DNA of 64,000 nucleotides from an uncultured Ramlibacter sp. (GTDB lineage: Bacteria; Pseudomonadota; Gammaproteobacteria; Burkholderiales; Burkholderiaceae_C). The notes beneath the pieces were generated by a model. It worked only from the letters and a program-made list of their open reading frames with translations. It was not told where the DNA came from and searched no databases. This document shows positions 54,524 through 64,000 of the stretch, one piece after another. Positions within the stretch are counted from its first letter, which is position 1; each line of letters starts with the position of its first letter. Made by a program: the position numbers and the translations under genes. Location of the stretch: assembly GCF_936925435.1 (NCBI RefSeq), contig NZ_CAKZHQ010000013.1, forward strand, positions 1-64,000, written 5' to 3'.

Positions 54524-55477
54524 TCAGTCCTCCCGCTTGCCCAGGAGGCCCTTGGGCCGGAAGATCAGGATCAGCACCAGGAACAGGTAAGGCAGGATGG
54601 GGGCAACCTGCGAGATGGTCAGCGACAGCAGCGGGTAGCCAAAGGTCTGCTCGGTGACGGCGACGCCGGCGGCCTGGAGCACTGAGGCGCCCGAGTAATC
54701 CAGCGCCACGGCGAAGGTCTGCAGCACGCCGATCAGCAGCGAGGCCAGGAAGGCGCCCGCCAGCGAGCCCATGCCGCCGACCACCACCACCACGAAGATG
54801 ATGGAGCCCACTGAGGCGGCCATGGCCGGCTCGGTGACATAAGTGTTGCCGCCGATCACGCCGGCCAGGCCAGCCAGGGCGGCGCCGCCGCCGAAGACCA
54901 GCATGAACACCCGCGGCACGTTGTGGCCCAGGGCCTCGACCATGTCGGGATGGGTCAGCGCGGCCTGGATCACCAGACCGATGCGGGTGCGGGTGAGCAC
55001 CAGCCAGACCGCCACCAGCATGGCCATTGCGACCAGCATGATGAAGGAGCGCGACTTGGGGAACTGGGTGCCGAACAGGGTGAACAGCGGTCCCTGCAGC
55101 TGGGTGGGCAGGCCATAGGGCACGGTGGAGCGGCCCCAGACCAGTTGCACCAGTTCCAGAATCAGGTAGGACAGGCCAAAGGTGATGAGCAGCTCGGGCA
55201 CGTGGCCGTACTTGTGCACGCGGCGCAGGCAGTAGCGCTCGAACGCGGCGCCCAGAGCGAAGACCAGCAGCGGCGACAGCACCAGCGCCGGCCAGAAGCC
55301 GACCACGCCGGAGATGGTGTAGGCCAGGTAGGCCCCCAGCATGTAGAAGCTGGTGTGCGCGAAATTGAGCACACCCATCATGCTGAAAATGAGCGTCAGG
55401 CCCGAACTGAGCATGAACAGCAGCAGCCCGTAGCTCACGCCATTGAGCAGCTGGATGGTGAAAAACTCCGGATTCAT
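54524..55477 (-). CDS. livH: Branched-chain amino acid-type ABC transporter permease LivH
   Basis: This 317-residue inner-membrane permease begins FTIQLLNGVSYGLLLFMLSSGLTLIFSMMGVLNFAHTSFYMLGAYLAY, a typical LivH start. It has FGLSYLILELVQLVWG and VFGGGAALAGLAGVIGG further on. It forms the channel with LivM. It is separated from livK by a strong terminator, so permease and ATPase genes should be expressed below the binding protein. Confidence 0.95.
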   Translation of the reverse strand: MNPEFFTIQLLNGVSYGLLLFMLSSGLTLIFSMMGVLNFAHTSFYMLGAYLAYTISGVVGFWPALVLSPLLVFALGAAFERYCLRRVHKYGHVPELLITFGLSYLILELVQLVWGRSTVPYGLPTQLQGPLFTLFGTQFPKSRSFIMLVAMAMLVAVWLVLTRTRIGLVIQAALTHPDMVEALGHNVPRVFMLVFGGGAALAGLAGVIGGNTYVTEPAMAASVGSIIFVVVVVGGMGSLAGAFLASLLIGVLQTFAVALDYSGASVLQAAGVAVTEQTFGYPLLSLTISQVAPILPYLFLVLILIFRPKGLLGKRED

Positions 55478-55491
55478 GGCCCCTCGAATCT

Positions 55492-55520
55492 AAAAAAAGG
55501 CCCGATCGGCGATCGGGCCT
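55492..55520 (-). terminator. Intrinsic terminator/attenuator between livK and livH
   Basis: A perfect 10-bp stem AGGCCCGATC / GATCGGGCCT with a 3-nt loop is followed on the minus strand by a run of seven Ts. It lies after the binding-protein gene and 14 bp before the livH start. It should stop most transcripts from the livK promoter, so readthrough gives the usual excess of binding protein over permease. Confidence 0.85.
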
Positions 55521-55560
55521 GTGCCTGGCGCGGCGGCGTGCATGCCGCTGCGGACCCCCA

Positions 55561-56799
55561 TCACATGCCGGGACGCTTCATCTGGCAGGAGGTGGGCGTG
55601 CTGGCCACGTAGGGCTCGTAGTACTTGACCGGCACGAAGGTGTGGCCGGTGTTCTCGGCATCGACCGGGAACTTGCCGACGGCCTTTTCCCACCTGGAGA
55701 TGTACAGGCCCTGCTGCAGCTGGTGGTCGGTCTTGCGCATGGCGACGTCACCGTTGAAGCTCTTGAACTTGATGTCGTCCATGGCCACGGCGACCTTCAC
55801 CGGGTCGGTCGACTTGGCCTTGGCGAAGCTCTCCGACAAGATGGCGTAGGCGGTGTAGGCGGCCGAGGTGTAGAGGTCTTCGTTGAAGCGCTTCTTGAAC
55901 TCCTTGCCCAGGCGCTCGATATCGCCGCCCATGTTGTAGTGGCCGTAGCCCACCTGGTAGACGCGGCCGGCGGCGGTGGCGCCCATGGCGGTGGGCGTGC
56001 CGCTGACGGTGCCGTAGTAGGTGTAGAACTTGACGTTGTTCAGGCCGGCGTCGTTCGCGGCCTTGACCAGCAGCGACAGGTCCGAGCCCCAGTTGCCGGT
56101 GATCACGGTGTCGGCGCCCGACTGCTTGATCTTGGCGATGTAGGGCGAGAAATCGCGCACCTGGGCCAGCGGGTGCAGGTCTTCGCCGACGATCTGCACG
56201 TCGGGACGCTTGCGCGCCAGGTTCTCCTTGGCGTACTTGGCCACTTGCACGCCGTGCGAGTAGTTCTGGTTGAGCAGGTAGACCTTCTTGACGTCGGCCT
56301 GGTCCTTCATGAAGGTGGTCAGGGCTTCCATCTTCATGGAAGTGTCGGCGTCCAGGCGGAAGTGCCAGTAGCTGCACTTGCTGTTGGTCAGGTCGGGATC
56401 GACGGCTGCGTAGTTCAGGTACAGGACTTCCTTGCCCTTGTTGCGCTCGTTGTGCTTTTCGATCGCGTCGATGATGGCCAGCGCCGGGCCGGAGCCATTG
56501 CCCTGCACCACGTAGCGGGCGCCCTGGTCCATGGCCGAGCGCAGCGCGCTGGTGGTTTCCTGCGGGCTGAGCTTGTTGTCGATGCCGATGATCTCGAACT
56601 TGACGCCGGCGACGTTCTTCTTGTTGAACTCCTCGGCCAGGAACTGGTAGGTCTTGAGCTGGTTGGTGCCCACGGCCGCCATCAGGCCGGACAGCGGGTC
56701 CAGCCAGGCGATCTTGACGGTTTCGCCCTTTTGGGCGAACGAAGCACCGGACGCGGCGACGAGGGCGCAGGCGGCGACTGTTTTCAGCACGAACTTCAT
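55561..56799 (-). CDS. livK: Branched-chain amino acid-type ABC transporter substrate-binding protein
   Basis: This 412-residue periplasmic binding protein of the Peripla_BP_6 type has a signal peptide (MKFVLKTVAACALVAASGASFA-Q). The mature start ETVKIAWLDPLSGLMAAVGTNQLKTYQFL is typical of class I fold proteins. The ligand may not be leucine: in such clusters with acyl-CoA genes, relatives bind aromatic or aliphatic acids or other small metabolites. An unpaired Cys near the C-terminus (TSCQMKRPGM) and another at NSKCSYWHF may form a disulphide. It is the first gene of the liv operon, with its promoter in 56800-56930. Confidence 0.93.
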   Translation of the reverse strand: MKFVLKTVAACALVAASGASFAQKGETVKIAWLDPLSGLMAAVGTNQLKTYQFLAEEFNKKNVAGVKFEIIGIDNKLSPQETTSALRSAMDQGARYVVQGNGSGPALAIIDAIEKHNERNKGKEVLYLNYAAVDPDLTNSKCSYWHFRLDADTSMKMEALTTFMKDQADVKKVYLLNQNYSHGVQVAKYAKENLARKRPDVQIVGEDLHPLAQVRDFSPYIAKIKQSGADTVITGNWGSDLSLLVKAANDAGLNNVKFYTYYGTVSGTPTAMGATAAGRVYQVGYGHYNMGGDIERLGKEFKKRFNEDLYTSAAYTAYAILSESFAKAKSTDPVKVAVAMDDIKFKSFNGDVAMRKTDHQLQQGLYISRWEKAVGKFPVDAENTGHTFVPVKYYEPYVASTPTSCQMKRPGM

Positions 56800-56930
56800 G
56801 GGCGTCTCCAGGGTTGACTTGACAGCGCGCAGAGTACAGTTTTTTGTGCAGCGCAGCGCTCAGGGAATGCCCCTAAGCAAGCCCTTTTCTATCGCCCATG
56901 TGACAGTGCCTGTCCGTTCCGCAATGCAGA

Positions 56931-58559
<1,629 letters not shown>

Positions 58560-58597
58560 GTCTTCCTCTTTGGAATTTGGTGAACCGGGTTGCGATG

Positions 58598-59797
58598 CTA
58601 ACTCTCCCGCTGGCTCCCCTCCCCCACCGCGCGGAAATACAGGGTGATCACGGCGCCCTGCCCGACTGTGGACGCCAGTTCGATGCTGCCGCGTATCGAC
58701 TGCATCACGCGGTGGCAAAACATCAGGCCCATGCCGTTGCCGCCGGACTGGCCGCGCGTGGTGACGGGCTCGCGCGTCAGCTTGGCCAGCACCTCGGGCG
58801 CGATGCCGGGCCCGTTGTCCTCGAAGCGGATCCAGGATCGGGCCTGGGCCGCCGGCCCACCCTCCACCCCGACGCTGACACGCAGGCTGGGCTGGAGGGA
58901 CAGCTGGCTGCCGCGCAGCGCCTGCAAAGCGTTCTTGGTCAAGGTGCACAGCACCAGGTACAGCAGATCACGGCGGCCCGGCAGGCTGAAGTCCTGCAGC
59001 ACCTGGCTGCTGACCCAGGAGCGCTCGTTGTCCTCGAACGGAAATTCGTCCAGCAAGCTCGCCACCAGGCTGGAACCGGTGACCGCCTGCGGCGCCGCGC
59101 CCGGGTAGGCGTCACGCGCCGATTGCACGAAGGTCGAGACCAGCGACTGGCAGTACAGGGCGCGGCGCTGGGCCCGCTCCAGCGCCGCCAGCAACTCGCC
59201 GGGATGGTCTTCGGCAAACTGCGCCATGCCTGGCGGCCCGCCATCGCAGGGGCGGTAGCGCTCGGCCACCGTCGTCACGCAGCCGCGCACCGTGGCCAGC
59301 GGCGTGTTCAGTTCGTGCGCCAGGAAGCCCAGCGTCTCTCGCAGCGCCGCCACCCGACCCTCGTTGAGCAGGCGCTCGAAGGCCTGGGTGCGGTGCAGCG
59401 CCAGTGCCTCGCGCAGCGCCTCGCGCGTGAGCGTGTCGTCCAGGGGCTTTTCCAGGATGCGCAGCACCTTGCCCTGGTTGACTGCGGCGATCGCCACCTC
59501 TTTCTCGGCATAGGCGGTGGCCAGCAGGCGCACCAGATGCCGGTAGTCGCGCTGCACGGCGCGCAGCAATTTCATGCCATCCTGCTCGGGCATGCGGTAG
59601 TCGGTGAGCAGCACGGCAAACTCCTGGCCGCGGCCGGCCAGCAGGTCCAGCGCCTCGCCCACGCCGGCGGCGGTGACGATATTGAACTCGTCGCCGAAGT
59701 TGCGGGCAAACCATTTGCGCGAGGCCGCTTCGTCGTCCACGAACAGGATGCTGCGCGCTTCGTCGGACAGGATGGCGGGCGCCTGCGGGTTCTTCAT
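58598..59797 (-). CDS. Receiver-first histidine kinase (ATP-binding response regulator, PhcQ-like layout)
   Basis: This 399-residue protein has an N-terminal receiver domain (about 15-130; acidic pair D21/D22, phosphoacceptor Asp66 in LLTDYRMP, Lys117 in LEKP). A HisKA-like helix follows with His161 in FLAHELNTPLATV, then a HATPase domain with N box TLTKNALQAL, DNGPGI and GGNGMGLMFC. This receiver-plus-kinase order is like PhcQ of Ralstonia. It starts inside the stop of the hybrid kinase gene (ATGA), so the two are translationally coupled. It is probably a phosphorelay output or signal-modulating kinase; no DNA-binding domain is present. Confidence 0.9.
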   Translation of the reverse strand: MKNPQAPAILSDEARSILFVDDEAASRKWFARNFGDEFNIVTAAGVGEALDLLAGRGQEFAVLLTDYRMPEQDGMKLLRAVQRDYRHLVRLLATAYAEKEVAIAAVNQGKVLRILEKPLDDTLTREALREALALHRTQAFERLLNEGRVAALRETLGFLAHELNTPLATVRGCVTTVAERYRPCDGGPPGMAQFAEDHPGELLAALERAQRRALYCQSLVSTFVQSARDAYPGAAPQAVTGSSLVASLLDEFPFEDNERSWVSSQVLQDFSLPGRRDLLYLVLCTLTKNALQALRGSQLSLQPSLRVSVGVEGGPAAQARSWIRFEDNGPGIAPEVLAKLTREPVTTRGQSGGNGMGLMFCHRVMQSIRGSIELASTVGQGAVITLYFRAVGEGSQRES

Positions 59798-62271
59798 GTC
59801 GCCCTGGCCGCCGACTGGGCGGCTGCATAGGCCTGCAGGGCCTGCTCGGTCTGGCCGGCCAACGCCTGGATCTGGCCCACCCAGCCGCTGCGCGGCGGCC
59901 AGCAATGGCCCTCGGCCATGGGCACGTAGAAGCGGCGCACCAGCTGGTACAGGGCGGTGGCGCCGGCCTCGCCGCTCATGCCCAGCAGCGAATGCAAGGT
60001 GTCCAGGCTGCCTTGCAGGTCGCCGTCCGCCACGTTGTGGTCCAGTGTGTCGACCAGGCGGCTGATCTCGGGCAGGTAGTCGGCCAGCAGCTCGTCGAGC
60101 ATGCCGATGCGCCGGTAGCTCTCCAGCCGCTGCGGGTCCAGCACCTGTTCCAGCACCAGCGGGTCGAGCGCGACAGCACTGTGCGCGCTGCCACCCATCA
60201 ACTGCTGCAGCTTGGCATACAGCAGGGCTGCATCCACCGGTTTGGTGATGAAGTCGTTCATGCCCGCGGCCTGGGCGGACTGCACCATGGCCGGGTCGGA
60301 ATGCGCCGTCAGCGCGATGATGGGCAGCTGATGCCAGGGCGCGCCGCTGGCGCGGATGGCCTGGGCCGCGTCCAGGCCCGACAGGCCGGGCATGTTGATG
60401 TCCATCAGCACGGCATCACAGCTGCCGCCCAGTTGCAGATGGTCCAGCACGGCCTGGCCGTGGCCGGCCTCATGGACCTGGGCACCGGCATGGCGCAGAT
60501 AGGCCGCGACCGCCTTGCGGTTGTAGTGGTTGTCGTCGGCCAGCAGGATGTGGCGGCCCGCCAGCAGGCCGGCGCCGCCGCGTTCGGTCGCCACCGGCTG
60601 CATCAGCGCCTGGTGCAGGGCCTGAACCAGCGGCAGCTGCGCGCAGGGCTTGCCGACAAAGGCGTCCATGCCAGCCTTCTGCACCTTGACTTCGGCCAGG
60701 TGGGCCGGCTCGCTGGTGTAGGCGACGATGCGCACGCCGCGGTTGGGCGCCGCCCGGCCGCGGCGCACCGCCTGCGCCACCGCAAAGCCGTCCACCGAGG
60801 GCATGTTCAGGTCCAGCAGGACCAGGTCATAGGGACGCAGCGCCAGCAGTTCCAGCGCCTGCAGGCCGCCGGCCGCCTCGTCGATGACGGCGTCCAGTGT
60901 CTCGAGCTTGTGGCGCGTGGCGCTGCGCTGGATGGCGTCGTCGTCCACCAGCAGCAGGCGCCGTCCGGCGAAAGCGCTGCGCGCCCTGGCCAGAATCGTC
61001 TGCAGATGGGCCTGGCTCTCCTGCAGGCTGATGGGCGGGAAGCGCATGGTGAACTCGGTGTACTGCCCCTGCTCCGCCGCGCAGCTGATCTGCCCCCCGA
61101 AGGCACGCATGACGCGCTGGCAGTACGCCAGGCCCAGGCCGGTGCCGCCGGATTTGCCGACCGAACGGAACGGCTCGAACAGATGGGCCAGCACCTGCGG
61201 CGCCATGCCCGGACCGTTGTCGCGCACCCTGACCTGCTGTGCCTCAATGGTGATGGTGATGCGCGCCTGCGGGTGCGCCGGCAGGTAGTACAGGGCGTTC
61301 TTGAGCAGGTTGAACACCAGGAACAGCCAGGCCGTCTCGTCGCCGCGGAAGCTGAAGTCCTCCAGCACCCGCACGTCGATGCGGGCGCGGTCGTCATCGT
61401 TCTCGTAGCCGTATTCCTGCACCGCCTTGTGGGTGGCCTCGGCCGCCGACAGATAGGCAAAACCCGCCGTGTCCAGCGGCTTGGCATTGACCTCGTCCAG
61501 CGTCATGGCGATCACCTGCAGGCCGCGCCGCACGGCGACCTCGCCATTGGCCAGGTGGCGGTACAGCGCGTTGACCGCGTGCGCCTCGATCGGCCGCGCC
61601 GCCTGGTCAGTGCCGGGCAGGGGCAGGGCCTCCTTCATGCCTTCCAGGCTATGTTTGAGTTGCGACAGCGGATTGCGCATCTCGTGGGCGATGGAGCCGG
61701 CCAGCGCCTGGGTCGCGCGCAGCTTGCGCTCGGCATCGATCTGCTCGGTGGAAAACTTGAACAGGTTGCCGCCCACCGCGATGATCAGGTAGGCGGGCAG
61801 CTGCGCCACCATGTCCATGGGCACCCTGGGGTCCGGGTCGGTCGCCACATAGGCGACGACGGCCAGGCCCGTGCCCAGCGTCAGCATGACGAAGGTGTTG
61901 CGCCAGTCGGTCAGCAGCATGACGAAGCACAGGGTGATGAAGCCGTTGGAAATCGATGCGATACCGCCGCCGCGCTCCAGGCCGTTGAACACTGTGAAGA
62001 ACGGCAGGCAATACAGCATCGCCACATAGGAATAGGCGATGTAGTGGCGCTTCAGGCGGGCGGGCCATTGGTCCTTGAGCGCCAGCAGCAGCATCATCAG
62101 GACCACCAGGCCACGCATGGCGATGTCGTCGAAGGGCTGCGGATTGGGCCGGGTGAAGCGCAGGAAATAAAAGGCCATGAAGGTCAGCATGCCCACAAAG
62201 CCCATGTACTTCAGGCGCGGCGGCCCATAGGCGTGGTACGCGTGGTAATGCTCGAACAGCTTTTTCAGCAT
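59794..62271 (-). CDS. Hybrid sensor histidine kinase with six-TM sensor, two receivers and Hpt (CqsS/PhcS-like)
   Basis: This 825-residue inner-membrane kinase has about six membrane segments (22-171) with almost no periplasmic domain, as in CqsS/LqsS/PhcS sensors of membrane-soluble signals. HisKA has His196 in IAHEMRNPLSQLKHS. The HATPase has FNLLKNALYYL, VRDNGPGM and GGTGLGLAYC. Receiver 1 (435-555) has Asp487 and Lys541; receiver 2 (573-693) has Asp624 and Lys677. The C-terminal Hpt domain has His760 in LHSLLGMSG, where the usual Lys after the His is Leu. The start at 62271 overlaps the acyltransferase stop by 7 bp. Signal identity is unknown. Confidence 0.9.
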   Translation of the reverse strand: MLKKLFEHYHAYHAYGPPRLKYMGFVGMLTFMAFYFLRFTRPNPQPFDDIAMRGLVVLMMLLLALKDQWPARLKRHYIAYSYVAMLYCLPFFTVFNGLERGGGIASISNGFITLCFVMLLTDWRNTFVMLTLGTGLAVVAYVATDPDPRVPMDMVAQLPAYLIIAVGGNLFKFSTEQIDAERKLRATQALAGSIAHEMRNPLSQLKHSLEGMKEALPLPGTDQAARPIEAHAVNALYRHLANGEVAVRRGLQVIAMTLDEVNAKPLDTAGFAYLSAAEATHKAVQEYGYENDDDRARIDVRVLEDFSFRGDETAWLFLVFNLLKNALYYLPAHPQARITITIEAQQVRVRDNGPGMAPQVLAHLFEPFRSVGKSGGTGLGLAYCQRVMRAFGGQISCAAEQGQYTEFTMRFPPISLQESQAHLQTILARARSAFAGRRLLLVDDDAIQRSATRHKLETLDAVIDEAAGGLQALELLALRPYDLVLLDLNMPSVDGFAVAQAVRRGRAAPNRGVRIVAYTSEPAHLAEVKVQKAGMDAFVGKPCAQLPLVQALHQALMQPVATERGGAGLLAGRHILLADDNHYNRKAVAAYLRHAGAQVHEAGHGQAVLDHLQLGGSCDAVLMDINMPGLSGLDAAQAIRASGAPWHQLPIIALTAHSDPAMVQSAQAAGMNDFITKPVDAALLYAKLQQLMGGSAHSAVALDPLVLEQVLDPQRLESYRRIGMLDELLADYLPEISRLVDTLDHNVADGDLQGSLDTLHSLLGMSGEAGATALYQLVRRFYVPMAEGHCWPPRSGWVGQIQALAGQTEQALQAYAAAQSAARAT

Positions 62272-63100
62272 GGCGCATGCTCTGCAACTGCGCCGGCCTG
62301 GCCGGCGCAGTCGGCCAGCGCTGCCGCCGGCTCGCCCAGGCCGCTGGCCAGCCTGCGCTCGGCCTCGTTGCCGGCCACGGCCAGCAGCACCTCGCGGGCC
62401 TGGCCATGGATCAGCGAATAGGCACCATCGGTGTTCTCCCAGGCCTGCTTGACCACCACTGAGAAAGCGAAGCGCCGGTACAGGCGGGCCAGCACCGGCG
62501 TGCAGGAAGCAAAGATGTCCTTGACCTCGGTGTGGCGGATCATGTGCACCAGCGTCAGGCACAGGCAGCGCTTGAGCAGGGAGGGATCTGCACGAAATTG
62601 CGGCGCCAGCACCAGGCGGCCGACCTCCCAGCTGGCCTCACCGTCCAGCGTCATCGGCGGCGGCTGGAGTTCTCCGAGCAACTGCTCGCAGGGCGACAGG
62701 CCCTGGTCCATGGGCAGGACGCGCACGGTGCCCACGAGGGTGCCGCGGAACTCGAAAGCGCCAGTCACACCGTACTCGTCTCTTTTTTTTCGCGGGCGTG
62801 GAAATAGGGATCTGACAATGCGGCGGCCGGCAGCTGGATCGCGCCGCGCAGGGCCCGAACCCGCTCGATGTCCTGGTGCGTCTTCAGGTGGATGAAGCGC
62901 AGCTCCTCCAGGGGGATGTCCTGGCGCTCTTGCGTCTCCTCGGGCGGGGCGGCCCGGTGCAGCATGGACATCGCAAAGCCCGGCACCAGGCCGGATCGCG
63001 ACAAGGCAGACAGCTCCCCGGCGGCCAGCAGCGGTGACACACCACTGGCAAGGTTCGCGGCGATCCCGCGCGGCAAGGACAAGGCCGAAAGATGGCTCAT
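62265..63100 (-). CDS. GNAT-fold acyltransferase resembling autoinducer/N-acyl-amino-acid synthases; frame broken at an A8 run
   Basis: This gene is read in two frames. From the ATG at 63100 (AGGGAG upstream) the first frame gives 111 residues (RFIHLKTHQDIERVRALRGAI ... DPYFHAREKK), then a stop at 62765. The -1 frame continues from the A8 run at 62783-62790 as RDEYGVTGAFEFRGTLVGTVRVLP, WEVGRLVLAPQFR and ARLYRRFAF to a stop at 62265. Joined, they make 278 residues with the layout of FeeM/LuxI-related acyltransferases and of PEP-CTERM-associated acyltransferases. The run contains the slippery heptamer A AAA AAA. Programmed -1 frameshifting, transcript slippage, phase variation, a null mutation or a sequencing error are all possible. 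The gene overlaps the hybrid kinase by 7 bp. Confidence 0.75.
62783..62790 (-). other. A8 homopolymer / slippery site inside the acyltransferase gene
   Basis: On the coding strand the codons are GAA AAA AAA GAG. In the initial frame this offers the heptamer A AAA AAA for a -1 slip. Insertion of one A or removal of two would also restore the frame. The frame upstream of it and the -1 frame downstream of it both look like genuine protein sequence of one family. Confidence 0.8.
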
Positions 63101-63253
63101 GTTTTGATTTCTCCCTGAAATCCTGGCGTCTTGGTGCACTGGCTGCTGCCGGTTTCCGCGCCTGTGCAGGAATTATCTGCATTTGGCCGTCCAGCGCAAC
63201 AGCGCAAGCCCCTGCCCGCCCATGCCTGTGGCTGTCCGGGGACAATGCAAGGC

Positions 63254-64000
63254 ATGCAAGAAGACGTCGCCGCCCTGGAGCGCCCCCTGGACCTGCGCCT
63301 GACCTGGCGCAACAGTTTCGCCGCCCTGGGCCCGGCCTTTTTCACCGAGCTGCAGCCCACGCCCCTGCCCTCGCCCTGGCTGGTGGGGCTGAACCTGCCG
63401 CTGGCCAGCCAGCTGGGCCTGGACGCCGGCCTGCTGGCCAGCCCGTCCGGGGTGCAGGCACTGACCGGCGGCCTGGCGATCGCCGGCACCCGGCCGCTGG
63501 CCAGCGTCTACAGCGGCCACCAGTTCGGCGTCTGGGCCGGCCAGCTGGGCGACGGCCGCGCCATCTTGCTGGGCGAGGCCGACACCCTGGCCGGGCCGCA
63601 GGAGTTCCAGTTCAAGGGCAGCGGCCTGACGCCCTATTCGCGCATGGGCGACGGCCGCGCCGTGCTGCGCTCGAGCATCCGCGAGTACCTGTGCTCCGAG
63701 GCCATGGCCGGCCTGGGCATCCCGACCACCCGGGCCCTGTCGGTCACCGGCTCCGACCAGCCAGTGCGGCGCGAAGAGATCGAGACCGCCGCCGTGGTCG
63801 TGCGGGTGGCGCCCAGCTTCATCCGCTTCGGCCATTTCGAGCATTTCTCGGCGCGTGAGCAATACGGCGAGCTGCGCCTCCTGGCCGACCACGTCATCGA
63901 CCGCTTCTACCCGGCCTGCCGCACCACCGACAAATTCGCCGGCAATGCCTATGCCGCTTTCCTGGAGCAAGTCAGCGAGCGCACAGCGGTGATGGTGGCG
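63254..64000 (+). CDS. selO: Protein adenylyltransferase SelO (YdiU), 5' part
   Basis: SelO is a pseudokinase-fold enzyme that transfers AMP to Ser, Thr or Tyr of target proteins and is linked to redox homeostasis. The 249 residues present show the family start [51 protein letters not shown] and [45 protein letters not shown] (ATP-binding Lys and nucleotide pocket) follow. The gene runs off the right edge. An in-frame ATG at 63245 is an alternative start. It is divergent from the acyltransferase gene, with 153 bp between starts. Confidence 0.95.
   Translation, partial: MQEDVAALERPLDLRLTWRNSFAALGPAFFTELQPTPLPSPWLVGLNLPLASQLGLDAGLLASPSGVQALTGGLAIAGTRPLASVYSGHQFGVWAGQLGDGRAILLGEADTLAGPQEFQFKGSGLTPYSRMGDGRAVLRSSIREYLCSEAMAGLGIPTTRALSVTGSDQPVRREEIETAAVVVRVAPSFIRFGHFEHFSAREQYGELRLLADHVIDRFYPACRTTDKFAGNAYAAFLEQVSERTAVMVA

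Noticed and set aside
59905-62421. 838-codon plus-strand open frame opposite the hybrid kinase
   Set aside because: Composition is that of an antisense GC-rich read; the minus-strand kinase motifs are unambiguous.
62800-63245. Upstream part of the -1 frame of the acyltransferase gene read as an N-terminal extension
   Set aside because: It is Arg/Pro/Gly-rich and not family-like, whereas the other frame there gives a sensible protein with a good ribosome-binding site, so the frame changes at the A8 run.
63034-63858. 274-codon open frame overlapping the start of selO
   Set aside because: Arg/Pro/Gly-rich shadow; the SelO frame, which runs off the right edge, has clear family motifs.

Overview
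The window is GC-rich and almost entirely coding. It looks like chromosome of a Burkholderiales bacterium, most likely Comamonadaceae. The basis is the nusA-infB-rbfA-truB order, the style of the acyl-CoA/branched-chain ABC transporter cluster, and short dispersed repeats that I remember as typical of Acidovorax, Variovorax and Polaromonas relatives. No rRNA, tRNA, CRISPR array or insertion sequence was seen.

Layout. 1-7.6 kb: translation block (nusA missing its first ~60 codons and joined in frame to a foreign serine-hydrolase fragment, then infB, rbfA, truB, typA). 7.6-13 kb: DMT permease, acyl-CoA hydrolase/hydratase, smpB divergent from ratA-rnfH, a DUF4124 protein and guaB. 13.1-15.5 kb: a VapBC-type toxin-antitoxin pair with its own operator sits between guaB and guaA. 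15.5-22.1 kb: GAF/degenerate-GGDEF protein, thpR, PaiB-like protein, a tadA-haloalkane dehalogenase fusion, an LD-carboxypeptidase, and a class III nucleotide cyclase with an FHA domain. At 22.1 kb gene orientation flips: most genes to the left run rightward and most genes to the right run leftward. A partial dif-like sequence lies at this convergence. 22.2-30 kb: ankyrin protein, tatD, pilZ, holB, tmk, mltG (one tight operon), ygfZ and an O-antigen-ligase/TPR glycotransferase. 30-38.3 kb: thioesterase-GNAT fusion, HSL-type hydrolase, iron alcohol dehydrogenase, acyltransferase-3, patatin, tex, and a small membrane coiled-coil protein. 38.3-51.6 kb: ogt followed by a long leftward fatty-acid/acyl-CoA catabolic series (SDRs, GST, two acyl-CoA dehydrogenases, CurA-type reductase, thioesterase, thiolase, an M20/PM20D1-like peptidase, FadJ-type multienzyme). 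51.7-58.6 kb: livFGMHK and an acyl-CoA ligase.

The most interesting locus is 58.6-63.1 kb. Here a GNAT-type acyltransferase resembling autoinducer/N-acyl-amino-acid synthases is translationally coupled to a six-TM hybrid histidine kinase (CqsS/PhcS-like layout, two receivers, Hpt) and to a receiver-first histidine kinase (PhcQ-like layout). The acyl-CoA ligase lies 38 bp downstream. This is a plausible cell-cell signalling module. The acyltransferase gene is split by a -1 frameshift in an A8 run containing the heptamer A AAA AAA. That run could be a programmed or slippage switch, a phase-variable tract, a pseudogene mutation or a sequencing error. The right edge holds the start of a SelO pseudokinase gene.
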